Below are positions 30,018 to 38,586 of a stretch of DNA of 64,000 nt, one piece after another (within the stretch, counting starts at the first letter, position 1; the number at the start of each line of letters is the position of its first letter). Made by a program: the position numbers and the translations under genes. The stretch spans positions 1 to 64,000 of the forward strand of contig RZUM01000008.1 in NCBI GenBank assembly GCA_004193205.1, given 5' to 3'. Below the pieces are notes generated by a model that saw only the letters and a program-made list of their open reading frames with translations, was not told the DNA's origin and searched no databases. Origin of the DNA: Gordonia sediminis (GTDB taxonomy: Bacteria > Actinomycetota > Actinomycetes > Mycobacteriales > Mycobacteriaceae).

Positions 30018-30236
30018 GGCTCCTCCCGGTAATTGAGGTGACGGTTGGTTCAGAAGACGGTGGTTCAGGAGACGGTGGACGGGGTTTCCCGAGGCGGTGA
30101 GGCGCTCTACCTCCACGATCCTCCGATTCCGGCGAATGGGCATCTGTGTGCGACGGCCCCGGACGGCCCGCCGGCGTTCCGCGGAACGCACGTGCGAGCA
30201 CGCCACCTCGATCGGCATATCTCCGACCGTGTGGGC

Positions 30237-31229
30237 TCACTCGCAGGCGACGCCGTCCCTGTCTCCATCCAGACCCGGTCGGTAGCCGGGTTCCCCGAGA
30301 TGGAGCGGGGCGACTCCGGCGGCGCGGGCCGCCGAGCAGTTCGCGTAGTAGACGCCGCCGTCGGCCTCCGGTTCGGTGGTCGTGATGGCCGGCGGCGCGG
30401 TGTCCTCCGGTGACGTCGGCCGGTCGGATGACGTCGAGTCGACGGGGACGCCGCCGCACGCGGTGAGGATGCGGGTCATGGCGTCCTTCTCGGCCGGTGT
30501 CACCCACAGCCGATACAGGGCCTTCACATCGATCTGGCGGGAGACATAGGTGCAGCGGTAGGACCTGTTCGGCGGCAGCCAGGTCGCGGCGTCGCCGTCG
30601 CCCTTCTGCTGGTTCGCCGATCCGTCGACGGCCTGCAGGTTGCGCGGGTCGTTGGCGAAGTTGCGGCGCTCGTCGGCGCTGAGCTGCTGGGCGCCCTTCT
30701 GCCAGGCGTCGGACAGGGCCACCAGGTGGTCGATCTGGACCGCGGCCGAGGTGTCCTCACCGCGGACGAAGGCGATGGTCGTGTCGGTGTAGGGATCGTG
30801 CAGGGTGCCCGAGAGCACTGCGCATCCGTTGGAACCTGGTTTGAGTTCGATCGAGGTGAGGTCGCGGCGGAGGATGTCGTTGCGGGTGTCGCAGCCGTTG
30901 TGGCCTCCGTCGACGGTGACGTCGTCGGACCACGCCTGCCCGAACTGGTCACGCGAATACCCCGTCTTGGGTGCGCGCCCCTTCACCGCCAGGGTCGCCA
31001 GCTTCGCGAGCGCTGCGTTCGCGGCGCCAGGTGAGGTCGACGAGGTGGTCGTCGGTGAGGTGGTCGTCGACGGGCGTCCGGTGGTCGTCGTGGACGAGGT
31101 GATGCCGGTTTCGGCGGCTGTGTCCGACGATGATCCGCCGCATGCACCGAGACCCAGGCCGGCCGGCACCGCGATGGCGATCACCGCAAGTGCTCTGGCC
31201 CTTCTCGATATTCCCCGGTTCCCGTTCAC
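30237..31229 (-). CDS. Secreted lipoprotein with HNH (DUF1524-type) nuclease and excalibur domain
   Basis: 330 residues. A lipobox-type signal (VPAGLGLGACGG) is followed by a Ser/Thr linker (about 40-75). The central domain resembles secreted HNH/DUF1524 proteins: YSRDQFGQAWSDD, a DTRNDILRRDL block, AVQIDHLVALSDAW (catalytic His) and NDPRNLQAVDGSANQQKGD. The C-terminus is an excalibur calcium-binding motif with CSAARAAGVAPL and DGDRDGVACE. Prediction: a cell-surface, calcium-binding nuclease. A GTG start is chosen to give a proper signal peptide. Confidence 0.84.
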   Translation of the reverse strand: MNGNRGISRRARALAVIAIAVPAGLGLGACGGSSSDTAAETGITSSTTTTGRPSTTTSPTTTSSTSPGAANAALAKLATLAVKGRAPKTGYSRDQFGQAWSDDVTVDGGHNGCDTRNDILRRDLTSIELKPGSNGCAVLSGTLHDPYTDTTIAFVRGEDTSAAVQIDHLVALSDAWQKGAQQLSADERRNFANDPRNLQAVDGSANQQKGDGDAATWLPPNRSYRCTYVSRQIDVKALYRLWVTPAEKDAMTRILTACGGVPVDSTSSDRPTSPEDTAPPAITTTEPEADGGVYYANCSAARAAGVAPLHLGEPGYRPGLDGDRDGVACE

Positions 31230-31270
31230 CGTGGTTGGTCCGTGGTCGCGCCGTCCATCGGGTGTCCGCG

Positions 31271-32059
31271 TCAGTGGATGTCGAGCCGCTCGAAGGCGAC
31301 CAGCGACAGCGCCGCAAGGACCAGACCCAAGATGGCCAACGCCGCGAAGTCCGCGGCGCTGACACCGTCGACGAGTTGGTTGGCGCCCACCGCCCAATAG
31401 AACGGGGACAGCCACCGGATGGTGTGCACCGCGTTGATGACCGGGGCCAGTGAGGAGATCAGGTAGGCCGCCGCGGCGACGCCGCTCGCGATGCCCAAGG
31501 CCAGGCCTCGGTGTCCGGTGACCGCACCGACCAGCAGCGCGACGGCGCCGAAGTCGAAGGCCAGCAGCGTCAACGCCACCGTCACCGCCACCAGGGCGCC
31601 CCAGTTCGGCGTGAGTTGGAAACTCGGCCCGGCGAAACAGACGACCAGCGAGGCCACCGGCACCAGCATCGCGATTAGGGCCAGCACCACGACCTTGTGC
31701 CCGAGGATCACGCGTCGTGTGATGGGCTGCGTCGCGATCAGCCCGAGCTCACCGTCGGCGTCCTGCCCGGCGATGGCCGCGGCCCCGTAGCCGATGGTCA
31801 GCAGTAGGGCGAGCAGCGGCCCGAAGTTGGCGTACATGTTGGCGCTGAGCCATCCCTCGGGTGAGGTGATCGACCCGGTGATGCCGAACATCGCCGACAT
31901 CGACGGGTTGTTCTCGATCATCGAGTTGATCGACGAGTCGTTCTTGAACGAGGGGTACATCGCCACGATGATGAACAGATAGGCGGCGGCGCCGACCGCG
32001 GTGCCGATCAACATCCGGCGACGCAACCGAAGGTCGAGGCGTTCGAGGTCTAATGTCAT
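31271..32059 (-). CDS. ABC-2 type exporter, membrane subunit
   Basis: 262 residues with six hydrophobic segments, including MLIGTAVGAAAYLFIIVAM, LLALLLTIGYGAAAIAG, VVLALIAMLVPVASLVV, FGAVALLVGAVTGHRG and AALAILGLVLAALSLVA. Its ATG overlaps the ATPase stop (ATGA), so it is the partner of that gene. A role in antibiotic or lipid export is usual for the family; no specific substrate is indicated. Confidence 0.85.
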   Translation of the reverse strand: MTLDLERLDLRLRRRMLIGTAVGAAAYLFIIVAMYPSFKNDSSINSMIENNPSMSAMFGITGSITSPEGWLSANMYANFGPLLALLLTIGYGAAAIAGQDADGELGLIATQPITRRVILGHKVVVLALIAMLVPVASLVVCFAGPSFQLTPNWGALVAVTVALTLLAFDFGAVALLVGAVTGHRGLALGIASGVAAAAYLISSLAPVINAVHTIRWLSPFYWAVGANQLVDGVSAADFAALAILGLVLAALSLVAFERLDIH

Positions 32060-32994
32060 CGCGCCGTTCCTTCGCCGCTGCCCTCGGTTCCGGCGCTCTG
32101 GAAGTCTTCGCCCTCGTAGAGGCGCAGGAACAGTTCGTCGAGTTCGGCGGGACGGGCGGTGATCGAGACCGGCTCGAGCGCGGCGATCGCGGTCAGTGCC
32201 GGTGCGACCGAACCGGTGTGGATCAGCGAGACATGTCGGGGCGCGGATGTTCGGATCGTCACCCCGGGTATCCGGGAGAGTGCGGACACGTCCACGTCGT
32301 GGTCGAAATCGAGTTCGATGCTGCCCGGAGCGGTCGCGCGCAAAGCATCGATGGTGTCGTCGACGACGATCCGTCCCGTCCTGATGATCACCACGCGACG
32401 CGCGAGCCGTGCGACCTCGGCGAGGTCATGTGAGGACAGCAGGACGGTCCGGCCTTCGTCGACCGCCTCATTCATCATGGTGGCGAAGGTGTCCTGCAAG
32501 AGGGGATCGAGACCCGAGGTGGGCTCGTCGAGCACCAGCAGCCGCGGTTTGTGCATCAACGCCAGCACGATCCCCAGCTTCTGCTTGTTGCCCTTCGACA
32601 GTGTGTGGATGGGTGCGTCGAGTTCCACGCCGAGTCGGTCGACGAGTTCGTCGCGGTGGGTCATGTCGCGCAGGCCGCGCATGTGGGCGAATCGCGCCAG
32701 GATGTCGGCACCGGTGAGCATCTCGGGAAAATGCAGTTCCCCCGGTAGGTATCCGACATCACGAAGTCGTTCGGCGTTCCTGGCGGATGCGTCGAGTCCG
32801 AACATGTGTGCTCGGCCCTTGTTCGGACGGTAGAGGCCCATCAGGCACCGTATGGTCGTCGACTTGCCGGCACCGTTGGGACCGAGGAAGCCGCACACCT
32901 CACCTTCACCGACGGTCATCGAGACGTCCATGATGCCGCGCTCGGGCGCAAAGGTCTTGGTGAGGTTCTCGATCAGGATCGGCGGCGCCGTCAT
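32056..32994 (-). CDS. ABC transporter ATP-binding protein
   Basis: 312 residues. Walker A GPNGAGKST, Q-loop region YLPGELHFPE, signature LSKGNKQKLG, Walker B LLVLDEPTSGLDP and switch SSHDLAEV are all present. The C-terminal extension (about 215-300) is typical of DrrA/CcmA-type exporters. The ATG giving TAPPILIENLTKTF is chosen because GGAG lies 6 bases upstream; an earlier in-frame ATG at 33033 is less likely. Confidence 0.92.
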   Translation of the reverse strand: MTAPPILIENLTKTFAPERGIMDVSMTVGEGEVCGFLGPNGAGKSTTIRCLMGLYRPNKGRAHMFGLDASARNAERLRDVGYLPGELHFPEMLTGADILARFAHMRGLRDMTHRDELVDRLGVELDAPIHTLSKGNKQKLGIVLALMHKPRLLVLDEPTSGLDPLLQDTFATMMNEAVDEGRTVLLSSHDLAEVARLARRVVIIRTGRIVVDDTIDALRATAPGSIELDFDHDVDVSALSRIPGVTIRTSAPRHVSLIHTGSVAPALTAIAALEPVSITARPAELDELFLRLYEGEDFQSAGTEGSGEGTAR

Positions 32995-33213
32995 CTCGTG
33001 CTCCGTTTCGTGCGAGGTGCTCCCCACATGCACGGTAGACGCCCGGCGTTGGCGGAGTGTTTAACGGATCGCCGGATATTCGGCAATCGCGACGCCGGAA
33101 ATCACGCAGATACGACAATTCTGAGAAGTCACTGAGAATATTGACGCGGACTCTTAAACTGGGGGCGCCTCGCGGTCGCCGGCGGGGCACCGGCAACATC
33201 GTTGGGAGCCACG

Positions 33214-34611
33214 ATGAACCGTCATCCTGGATCTGTCCGAGTAATGCTCATCCGAACGGCGCTCGTTCTCGTTGCGTCGCTGCTGACCGTGACCTTCTGG
33301 GCGGCGCCGCCGCCGGCATCGGCGGCGAGTATCCAATCTCTCGCCCAGCGATATACGACGACGTTCTATCCGCTCTGGTTGACCCAGACCCAATTCGATG
33401 TCGCGCCGCACAACCGGCTGATCGGGCCGGACACGATCTCGCCTCTTTATCAGGGAGTCGTGGCGATCAACAACGACACCCTCTACGCCAGCTCGCCCGT
33501 CGACACCTCGGGTGGGCCGGTCATGGTGACGGTGCCGCGAACACCGGTGAGCTATTCGGTGCTGCTGCTCGACGCCTACGGCAACGTCTATCCGTCTGCC
33601 ATCCCATCAAAACAGGCCGGGGTGGCAACGCCGACGACGCTGTACGCACTGACCGCGCCGGGCTACCGCGGTCCGGTCCCGGCCCGCGCCACGCGCGTCT
33701 CGCTGCCGCATCCGTTCATGATCCTCATCTTCCGTGCCGACCGATTCAGTAAGAACGTCGACCAGACGGCGCAGGCCGCGGTGTTCCGACAGTCCCTGCT
33801 GATGCAGACCTACAGCGCCTGGCAGGCCAACCCGGCCGGCGGCGCGACCGCGGTGCGATCGGTGGCGGAGTTCGCCCTGCCTGTCAAGACGATGGCCGAC
33901 ACGCTCGTGAACACCGCGCCGGTGGTGTTCCTCCAGCAGCTGCAGCGGGCAGTCGGCGACAGAAGCCGCGTACCACCGTTGAGCAGGGCCGACCGCGCCC
34001 TGTCCGACGCCTTCAACCGCGTGTTCGCCGGGGGTTCCGATCCGGCCGTGTGGCCGGCCGTGTCCGCAGGGGCGCGAGCGGCGCACGGCGCGCTGATCGC
34101 GAACTACCAGAATCACCGTGATCGCAACAACTGGATCCACTTCACCAACATGGGTAACTGGGGTACCAACGTCCTCGACCGGGCCTCGCTCAACGAGTAC
34201 ATCCAGTTCGGCAACGGGATCTCGACCGCGGCCTACTACCACACGTTCCGAGACGGGACGGGGGCGCCGTTGGACGGAGCCAACACGTATGTGCTCACCT
34301 TCCCGAAGAGCCAGATTCCCAAGGCGTCCCGGTTCTGGTCGCTCACCGCGTATACGCCGAACTCGATCGAGATGATCCCCAACCCGATCAACAAGTACCT
34401 CGTCGCCGGGTACACACCCGGACTGCGGTACAACCCGAACGGCTCGCTGTCGATCTACATCTCGCGGGTGAAGCCACCCGGCGTGCCCGAGGCGAACTGG
34501 CTACCGGTGGGATTCCGGCCGTTCAACGTGATGCTGCGGTTCTACGGGGTGATCCCGGGCAGTTCCGTCGCGAACAACACCTATGTGCCACCGCCGGTGT
34601 GGCGGCGCTGA
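33214..34611 (+). CDS. Secreted DUF1254/DUF1214 protein
   Basis: 465 residues starting MNRHPGSVRVM with GGGAGCCACG before it. A signal peptide (LVLVASLLTVTFWAAPPPASA) predicts secretion. DUF1254 is seen in RLIGPDTISPLYQGVVAINNDTL (split here: RLIGPDTISP, VVAINNDTLYASS) and MVTVPRTPVSYS. DUF1214 lies near the C-terminus (ANTYVLTFPKSQIPKASRFW). The family is widespread in actinobacteria with no assigned reaction. About 220 bp separate it from the divergent ABC genes. Confidence 0.85.
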   Translation: MNRHPGSVRVMLIRTALVLVASLLTVTFWAAPPPASAASIQSLAQRYTTTFYPLWLTQTQFDVAPHNRLIGPDTISPLYQGVVAINNDTLYASSPVDTSGGPVMVTVPRTPVSYSVLLLDAYGNVYPSAIPSKQAGVATPTTLYALTAPGYRGPVPARATRVSLPHPFMILIFRADRFSKNVDQTAQAAVFRQSLLMQTYSAWQANPAGGATAVRSVAEFALPVKTMADTLVNTAPVVFLQQLQRAVGDRSRVPPLSRADRALSDAFNRVFAGGSDPAVWPAVSAGARAAHGALIANYQNHRDRNNWIHFTNMGNWGTNVLDRASLNEYIQFGNGISTAAYYHTFRDGTGAPLDGANTYVLTFPKSQIPKASRFWSLTAYTPNSIEMIPNPINKYLVAGYTPGLRYNPNGSLSIYISRVKPPGVPEANWLPVGFRPFNVMLRFYGVIPGSSVANNTYVPPPVWRR

Positions 34612-34647
34612 TCCCGCATCGGGTCCGGCGTCGGCCGGCGTCGAGGG

Positions 34648-35388
34648 TCAGCGTCGGTCCGCGTCGTCGGCCTCCTCGGGCGAGTCCCAGATTCCCGCGT
34701 TCTCGAGATGACGCATCAGCCGGGCCGCACCATCGGTGAACTGCCGGCGGGTCTGCTCCACGATCTCGCCGCGATCGCCCGCCCGATATGCGGCGATCAG
34801 CTTGGAGTGGCTGTCGATTGCGACCTCACCCCACTCGGGGTCGGTCGCGTAGAGCTGAGCGGGGGTGTACCGGGTGGCGCTGAGCAGGAACCAGGAGAGT
34901 TTCCCGCTCGCGGCGATCAGGTTGTGCAGCCGGTGGAACTCGAACTCGGCGTCGGCGACCTTTGCGCCGTCACCCGAGGCGAGCGAGGCCCGCAGTTGTT
35001 CATTGCACGACTCGAGTTCGTTGAGTTGCTGAGTGGTGATCGAGTCGGCGGTGCGCAGGGCGAGCTTCACGGCGATCTCGCCTTGCAGCCAGAACAGATC
35101 CTCGACATCTGTTCGGCTCATATCGGCGACGATGTAGCCGCGGTGCGGGGCGAGGTTCACCATGCCCTCGCCGCGCAGTGTCAACAGTGCCTCACGTACC
35201 GGTGTGACGCTCACGCCGAGGATCTCCGCCGTCTCATCCATCCGGATGTGTTCTCCGGGGCGGATCGCCGCGGTCATGATCTGCTCGCGCAGATGTGCCG
35301 CCACCTCCTCGGAAAGCTGCGGCCGGCGCCGGAGCCGACGGTCGGAGCGTCCGGCGGATCGCGCCGACGATGTCGCACTGCTACTCAT
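34648..35388 (-). CDS. GntR-family (FCD-type) transcriptional regulator
   Basis: 246 residues: winged helix LSEEVAAHLREQIMTAAIRPGE, then VSVTPVREALLTLRGEGMV (about 24-92), and an FCD domain (about 100-225). It is divergent from the Mce-associated gene, with an ATATC-T-GATAT palindrome in between. In M. tuberculosis a GntR regulator (Mce1R) sits next to fadD5, and this gene may be its functional counterpart; that is inference. Confidence 0.87.
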   Translation of the reverse strand: MSSSATSSARSAGRSDRRLRRRPQLSEEVAAHLREQIMTAAIRPGEHIRMDETAEILGVSVTPVREALLTLRGEGMVNLAPHRGYIVADMSRTDVEDLFWLQGEIAVKLALRTADSITTQQLNELESCNEQLRASLASGDGAKVADAEFEFHRLHNLIAASGKLSWFLLSATRYTPAQLYATDPEWGEVAIDSHSKLIAAYRAGDRGEIVEQTRRQFTDGAARLMRHLENAGIWDSPEEADDADRR

Positions 35389-35473
35389 CTGTGTCACCGT
35401 AAACGTTGAAGTGGTTGCGTCGGGCCCGCCATGCGGTCGGCCCGAGTGCGAGGACGAAAGGTCGTCCCAAAAT

Positions 35474-35484
35474 ATATCTGATAT
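35474..35484. promoter_or_regulatory. Candidate GntR operator
   Basis: A perfect 5-1-5 palindrome, ATATC-T-GATAT, in an AT-rich patch of the divergent intergenic region between the GntR gene and the Mce-associated gene. Short AT-rich palindromes are typical of FadR-like regulators. No experimental support. Confidence 0.4.
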
Positions 35485-35529
35485 GACCTGCGGTGATCGT
35501 CGGCGTGGGGTAATCGCTACATTGGTCGC

Positions 35530-36285
35530 ATGCCCAAGACCCCGCGCTCGTCCGGATCGGCGCCGTCGGTCGACGACGATGCGGTCGAGCAAACCGTCGT
35601 CCCGGCGCCGGCGGACGACACCGACGTGACACCACTTGACGGTGACCGATTCCTCGAGGCCAACCGAACCAACCGGGAGAAGTTCCGGGAAGCGGCCGAA
35701 CGCCGGGACGAACGGGAAGCATCGCGTCGTGAACGGAAGGCCGGGCGGACGCGTCGTCGAATCCGGGTGTCTGCTCGCCGCTCGACCATTCTGCTGGCCG
35801 TGCTGTCGGCGCTGGTCGTGCTGCTCGCGGCCACGACCGCCTACTTCGCCTACACCGCCGCGCAGGCCGGCGACCGGGCCGACGCGGCCGGGCCGTCGGA
35901 AACCACCCGCCAAGAAGTGATGGATCTCGGCCGCCAGTACGCAGCGCAGCTGGCGACCTACGACTCGGCCGACTACGCCGACCTCGATCGCCGCATCCGG
36001 GAGATCTCCACGCCGGAGTTCGCCAAGCGCTACATCCAGTCCTCACAGGACGCGCGCCGCGGAAACACGGCCGCACGAGGGGTATCGAAGGCGGAATCCA
36101 ACGAGGCGGGCCTGCAGTCCATCTCCGACACCAAGGCGGTCGTGCTGGTCACGCTCGACCAGACGGTCACCGCCCCGGACGTGAGCGATCAACTGCCCCA
36201 GGGGATTCCCTACCAGTCCCGGGTCAAGGTGACCCTCGAGCAGCGCGACGGGCAGTGGTTACTCGCCGACTTCGACACCGTCTGA
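35530..36285 (+). CDS. Mce-associated-type membrane protein
   Basis: 251 residues: a charged cytoplasmic N-terminus (about 1-84, rich in Arg/Glu, e.g. KFREAAERRDEREASRRER), one membrane helix (STILLAVLSALVVLLAATTAY) and an extracytoplasmic SnoaL-like domain ending VTLEQRDGQWLLADFDTV. This layout is that of Mce-associated (Mas) proteins that stabilise lipid importers. No mce operon is in the window. It overlaps the convergent double-TetR gene by 27 bp. Confidence 0.75.
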   Translation: MPKTPRSSGSAPSVDDDAVEQTVVPAPADDTDVTPLDGDRFLEANRTNREKFREAAERRDEREASRRERKAGRTRRRIRVSARRSTILLAVLSALVVLLAATTAYFAYTAAQAGDRADAAGPSETTRQEVMDLGRQYAAQLATYDSADYADLDRRIREISTPEFAKRYIQSSQDARRGNTAARGVSKAESNEAGLQSISDTKAVVLVTLDQTVTAPDVSDQLPQGIPYQSRVKVTLEQRDGQWLLADFDTV

Positions 36286-37512
36286 CCTGCCTTCGCCGGA
36301 CGTGCCATCGGTGCCGGTCAGCAACCGAATGCAGAGCGCGCAGATGTGATCCGCCGACGGCTTGCGCGGTAGGCGGGTCAGGTCGATGGCGACGTTGAGG
36401 ACGGCCTGGACCAGGAATCGGGACCGCGCCGCCGAGAGATCGGGCCGGTCGCGGCAGACCCAGGCCGCCCACTCCTCGATGTTGATGCGCTGCTGGTTGC
36501 GCAGCGCGGTGCGTTGCCGCGGCGCGACGCTGCCGATCTCGGAGACGTACACGCTGATCAGATCGTTGTTGTTGAGATAGAGATCCACATAGCGGGTGAC
36601 GAGTCCGACGACGACCTCGCGCGGCGTGGCCGACGACGACAACGCGTCGGCGATCATCGCGGTCACCCGATCCGACGCCCGCCAGAACGCGGCCTGCAGA
36701 ATCGCGGCCTTGCTCTCGAAATGCCGGTAGACACCGGACGCGGGCAGGTCCGCGGCACGGGCGATGTCGTCGATGGTGACATCGTGGAATCCGTGGGCGG
36801 CGAACAGTCGGATCGATTCGGCGAGCAGCAGTTCGCGTTTGGAAGTGGGGGCCAGCCCGGTCAACGGAGCGGTATGCGGTGCGCGGCCCTCGGGGGGCAG
36901 CTCGACGGTGGCCAGTGACAGCGCAGCGTGGGTGATCAGCTCGCTGATCTGGCGGGTGGGCAGCGCGGTCCGGTGCGTTGCCGGGCTCGCGACCACGCTG
37001 GTCATCGCCGCGGCGATGAGGTCCGCCTCGTCGCGATCGAGTGTCGGGCGCATGCCCTGGAGATCAGCCCGAATCCGTCGGTGCTGCGCCACGACGATGT
37101 CGCGGACGTACCGGGCATCGTCGGGCTTCAGAAAGGCGTCTTCCCAGTGGTACAGACTGCCGCTGCGCCGATTCTCGATCGCGGCATCGGTCAGGGCGGC
37201 CAGCAGCCCGCGTAGTTCCGTCGCGGGATGCGCGGTGTCGGCAGGAACCGCGTTCGTGGCATCGGACAGCGCGTCGGCGAGGGTGCGGGTCGTCTCCGCG
37301 AAGAGTGCGTACTTGTTGGGGAAGTGGCGGTAGAGCGCTGGGGCGGAGATGCCCACGTCGGCGGCGATGTCATCGAGTCTGACCGCGTGAAATCCGTTCG
37401 CGCTGAACGCCCGGGCCGCGGACTGCAGGATCTGCTCGCGGCGGTCGCGGGGGCGGCGACGGGGCGCGGTTCGGGCGCTCGTCGCCGGTGGGGCGGGCAG
37501 GTGCGCGCTCAT
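36259..37512 (-). CDS. Double TetR-domain transcriptional regulator
   Basis: 417 residues with two complete TetR N-terminal DNA-binding domains in one chain. The first is near residues 24-70 (REQILQSAARAFSANGFHAV, then ISAPALYRHFPNKYALF). The second is near 225-270 (LLLAESIRLFAAHGFHDVTI, then LPASGVYRHFESKAAIL). Each is followed by a helical ligand/dimer domain. A monomer could therefore bind like a usual TetR dimer. It is divergent from the enoyl-CoA hydratase and fadD5, so regulation of fatty-acid or lipid use is plausible. Confidence 0.88.
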   Translation of the reverse strand: MSAHLPAPPATSARTAPRRRPRDRREQILQSAARAFSANGFHAVRLDDIAADVGISAPALYRHFPNKYALFAETTRTLADALSDATNAVPADTAHPATELRGLLAALTDAAIENRRSGSLYHWEDAFLKPDDARYVRDIVVAQHRRIRADLQGMRPTLDRDEADLIAAAMTSVVASPATHRTALPTRQISELITHAALSLATVELPPEGRAPHTAPLTGLAPTSKRELLLAESIRLFAAHGFHDVTIDDIARAADLPASGVYRHFESKAAILQAAFWRASDRVTAMIADALSSSATPREVVVGLVTRYVDLYLNNNDLISVYVSEIGSVAPRQRTALRNQQRINIEEWAAWVCRDRPDLSAARSRFLVQAVLNVAIDLTRLPRKPSADHICALCIRLLTGTDGTSGEGRSDGVEVGE

Positions 37513-37708
37513 GGCAAGTGAGCGTAGTCGGAGATCGAATTCACAGTGATCTTTTCGGCTGAGGTGGATAAATACCCAGTACAAGGGGCTCTTTCGCGAT
37601 GATAAGTTAACAGGTATTCTCGTGATCTGGGTCGCAATGTGGTAATTGTGTGGTCACCGAGACTGCTCGATGGGCGAGCCAGGACTGGGAAGCGAGGGCG
37701 AAACTGCG

Positions 37709-38530
37709 ATGGGTGTCGACGTGGACGGGGATGAGATCCGGGTCGGAGTAGATGACCGAGGGGTGGCCCGTATCGAAATCCACCGTCCGCATCGAATGAA
37801 CGCGCTCAACGGCGCGGCCAGCGCAGGCATCATGGCGGCCTGCAACGAGTTGTCGGACCGGGATGACGTTCGCGCGGTGGTCATCGACGGTATGGGCGGT
37901 AACTTCAGCACCGGCGCCGATGTCGTCGACGTCTTCCAGGGCGGGCAGGGCAACGGCGGCGGGCAGGACAACGGCGGTGGGATGGACCCGACTCGGGCGC
38001 GCGGGATCATCTCGGGTGGATCTGAATTGGTGCGCGCGGTCCGCCGCGTGGGCGTGCCGGTGATTGCAGCAGTCGACGGTGCGGCGGCCGGTGTTGGCGC
38101 GTCCTTGGCTTTCGTCGCCGACCTGATCTACGCGACCGAGCGGTCGTACTTCTTGCTCCCGTTCGTCAACATCGGTCTCATGCCCGACGGTGGCGCGACG
38201 ATGTCGGTGGCCGCATCGATCGGTCGGGCACGGGCCAACGCGATGGCGCTACTGGGTGAGAAATTGCCGGCCGCGGAGGCTTTCGACGCCGGGCTTGTCA
38301 CCAAGGTGGTCGCCGACCGCACCGCTCTCGACGCGGTCGTGGAACAGGTGACCGCCAAGCTGGCCCAGTCGTCGCCGAGCGCGTTGCGGATCACCAAGGC
38401 CGCACTCGACGCGCACACCATGTCCGACTTCGAGGCCGCGCTCGGGTATGAACTCGACGGCCAGACCGAACTGCTGCAATCGGCCGAGTTCCAGGCGGCG
38501 ATCGCTGCCTTCGTCGGCGCCAAGCGCTGA
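37709..38530 (+). CDS. Enoyl-CoA hydratase/isomerase family protein
   Basis: 273 residues of the crotonase fold. The oxyanion-hole segments are GMGGNFSTGADVVD and VDGAAAGVGASLAFVADL; the acidic catalytic position is in FVNIGLMPDGGATM. An insert of Gly/Gln/Asn repeats (QGGQGNGGGQDNGGG, about 70-90) lies in the active-site loop, which is unusual. The ATG (GVDVDGDEIRV) has GAGGG upstream. It precedes fadD5 by 56 bp and is probably cotranscribed, in beta-oxidation. Confidence 0.88.
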   Translation: MGVDVDGDEIRVGVDDRGVARIEIHRPHRMNALNGAASAGIMAACNELSDRDDVRAVVIDGMGGNFSTGADVVDVFQGGQGNGGGQDNGGGMDPTRARGIISGGSELVRAVRRVGVPVIAAVDGAAAGVGASLAFVADLIYATERSYFLLPFVNIGLMPDGGATMSVAASIGRARANAMALLGEKLPAAEAFDAGLVTKVVADRTALDAVVEQVTAKLAQSSPSALRITKAALDAHTMSDFEAALGYELDGQTELLQSAEFQAAIAAFVGAKR

Positions 38531-38551
38531 CCCACATACGTAACGCACATC

Positions 38552-38568
38552 GTGACCGCGCAGGTCAC
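38552..38568. promoter_or_regulatory. Inverted repeat upstream of fadD5
   Basis: GTGACC-GCGCA-GGTCAC is a perfect 6-5-6 palindrome just before the fadD5 ribosome-binding site. It could be an operator for one of the neighbouring regulators. It is too short to be a strong terminator. Confidence 0.4.
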
Positions 38569-38586
38569 AAAGACAGGAGGGGCCCT

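Noticed and set aside
30045-30084. Short tandem repeat near the amidase gene
   Set aside because: Only two imperfect 16-bp units (GGTTCAGAAGACGGTG type); likely a local duplication without function.
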